From Bacteroidota bacterium (GTDB lineage: Bacteria > Bacteroidota > Bacteroidia > NS11-12g > UBA955): a DNA stretch of 15,510 bases. This document shows positions 14,543 to 15,510 of this stretch, in pieces. The number at the start of each line of letters is the position of its first letter. The first letter of the stretch is position 1. The stretch is from assembly GCA_009918425.1 (NCBI GenBank), contig RGEC01000026.1, forward strand, positions 1-15,510, written 5' to 3'. The position numbers and the translations under genes are program-made. Below the pieces are notes generated by a model. That model was given only the letters and a program-made list of their open reading frames with translations. It made no database searches and was not told the origin of the DNA.

Positions 14543-15084
14543 AAAATCTTATTTTGTTACTTGCTATAATGGGTATTGCCATTAACGCCAGTGCCCAGGT
14601 TTATTCAACATCTTCAGGCACTATCAAGTTTTTCAGCAAAACTACAGCTGAAAACATAGATGCGACCAACAATCAGGTTAAAGCGGCATTGGATGCCAAA
14701 ACCGGCAATGTTGAGTTTTCAGTGACCATCAATAGTTTTTTATTTAAAAAAGCCTTAATGCAAAAGCATTTTCAGGAAAACTACATGGAAAGCAGTAAGT
14801 TCCCAAAAAGTACATTCAAAGGAGCTATTGCGGATAATTCCGCAGTTAAATATGGAACCAACGGAACCTATCCGGTAAGTGTAAAAGGCAAACTCACCAT
14901 GCACGGGGTAACCAAAGATGTTACCATTCCCGGTAAAGTGGCCGTCTCAGGCAAAAAGGCTGTTTTGTCAACAGATTTCAATGTATTGCTAGAAGATTAC
15001 GGTATTAAAGTTCCTGCCAATAACGCATCGCAAATTGCAAAAAGTATTAAAGTAACTGTTGATTGCTCATTACAAACGAAATGA
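14539..15084 (+). CDS. YceI-family periplasmic protein
   Basis: The 181-residue protein has a signal peptide (1-19, INASAQ) and one YceI lipocalin-like domain. Landmarks are GTIKFFSKTTAENIDATNNQ (27-46), LDAKTGNVEFSVTINSFLF, LMQKHFQENYMESSKFP, KSTFKG, and GKLTMHGVTKDVTIPG. Members of the family bind polyisoprenoid or other long-chain lipids in a beta-barrel; the ligand here is unknown. It overlaps the OB-fold gene upstream and the beta-barrel gene downstream by 4 nt each, so the three should be translated together. Confidence 0.92.
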   Translation: MKNLILLLAIMGIAINASAQVYSTSSGTIKFFSKTTAENIDATNNQVKAALDAKTGNVEFSVTINSFLFKKALMQKHFQENYMESSKFPKSTFKGAIADNSAVKYGTNGTYPVSVKGKLTMHGVTKDVTIPGKVAVSGKKAVLSTDFNVLLEDYGIKVPANNASQIAKSIKVTVDCSLQTK

Positions 15085-15510
15085 GTTCATTCAGACGCAG
15101 CATACCTCTCATCGTTATCGGGTTTTTTTTGCCTGGTTTTTTAGCAGCGCAGCAGGATTCCGGTTTTTCATTGTTGGGAGAGGAAGCACCGGAGCGCGTC
15201 AAGGTTGAAAATGCGTTTAAAACCACGCGGGTAATAAATATACAAAGTCTGGAGCTTACCGATGCCGGGGTGATGGATGTGAAAATCAATCATCGTTTTG
15301 GTGCTGTCGGACTTGGAGCATATGAAGCTTTTGGACTTGACAATGCCTCTGTGAGAATTGGTGCAGAGTATGGTATTGTTCCAAATTTGGCGCTAATCCT
15401 GGGTAGGAGCAGCCTGAACCGTATGGTTGATGCCGGTTTGAAATACCGCATTATGCATCAGACCAACGACAATCACAGACCTGTCAGTTTGCTTGTATAT
15501 GTTGGTGCCG
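15081..15510 (+). CDS. DUF5777-like outer-membrane beta-barrel protein (5' part; runs off window)
   Basis: An open frame from ATG 15081, overlapping the YceI stop (ATGA), continues without a stop to the window end, giving 143 residues. It has a signal peptide (MSSFRRSIPLIVIGFFLPGFLAAQQ). The mature start matches the DUF5777 pattern: VENAFKTTRVINIQSLEL, DVKINHRFG, and FGLDNASVRIGAEYGIVPNLA, followed by alternating strands typical of a small beta-barrel. Function of the family is unknown. The position behind a YceI gene fits an outer-membrane partner of a periplasmic lipid carrier (inference). Confidence 0.82.
   Translation, partial: MSSFRRSIPLIVIGFFLPGFLAAQQDSGFSLLGEEAPERVKVENAFKTTRVINIQSLELTDAGVMDVKINHRFGAVGLGAYEAFGLDNASVRIGAEYGIVPNLALILGRSSLNRMVDAGLKYRIMHQTNDNHRPVSLLVYVGA

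Overview
The window looks like ordinary chromosome of a member of the Bacteroidota, probably a Chitinophagales/Sphingobacteriales-type organism (the order is inference). The evidence is four proteins with C-terminal type IX secretion (T9SS type A) sorting domains marked by a 'YPNP/FPNP/VPNP' motif, start regions without Shine-Dalgarno sequences, and promoter-like TAnnTTTG or TAnnTTCG boxes a few bases before start codons. Genes are tightly packed, often with 4-nt ATGA stop/start overlaps. No gap between genes reaches 300 bases. I see no tRNA, rRNA, CRISPR array or insertion sequence.

Layout. (1) 1-1661, + strand: the end of an upstream terminator, then a secreted S8 subtilisin-like protease with a T9SS tail. 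(2) 1654-6323, - strand: a phenylacetyl-CoA epoxidase operon read as tetR - paaA - [secreted T9SS protein] - paaB - paaC - paaD. A clear promoter and a perfect 16-bp palindrome overlap the tetR start codon and suggest autoregulation. The reductase gene paaE is not in the cluster, and the exported T9SS protein between paaA and paaB is the odd passenger. (3) 6428-9538, + strand: an MbnP-like copper-binding protein, an MbnH/MauG-like di-heme enzyme (4-nt overlap), and a secreted YHYH-domain protein with a T9SS tail. This is a likely periplasmic/surface copper or redox module outside any methanobactin operon. It is followed by (4) a secreted M28 peptidase resembling plasma glutamate carboxypeptidase (9565-11001). 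(5) 11040-13517, - strand: a YtcJ-type amidohydrolase broken by a frameshift plus an apparent internal deletion, overlapping a secreted beta-propeller-like protein with a T9SS tail. (6) 13622-15510, + strand: an operon of a membrane protein with an OB-fold domain, a YceI-family protein and a DUF5777-like beta-barrel protein cut by the window end, all joined by 4-nt overlaps.

Working together: PaaA/B/C, matured with PaaD, form the ring 1,2-epoxidase that opens aerobic phenylacetate catabolism, with the TetR protein as probable phenylacetyl-CoA-responsive repressor. The di-heme enzyme is expected to oxidise a tryptophan on its MbnP partner, and the YHYH protein is probably an exported partner. 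The remaining secreted hydrolases fit an organism feeding on external polymers and peptides. The strongest leads for new biology are the MbnP-MbnH-YHYH module and the T9SS cargo embedded in the paa operon.
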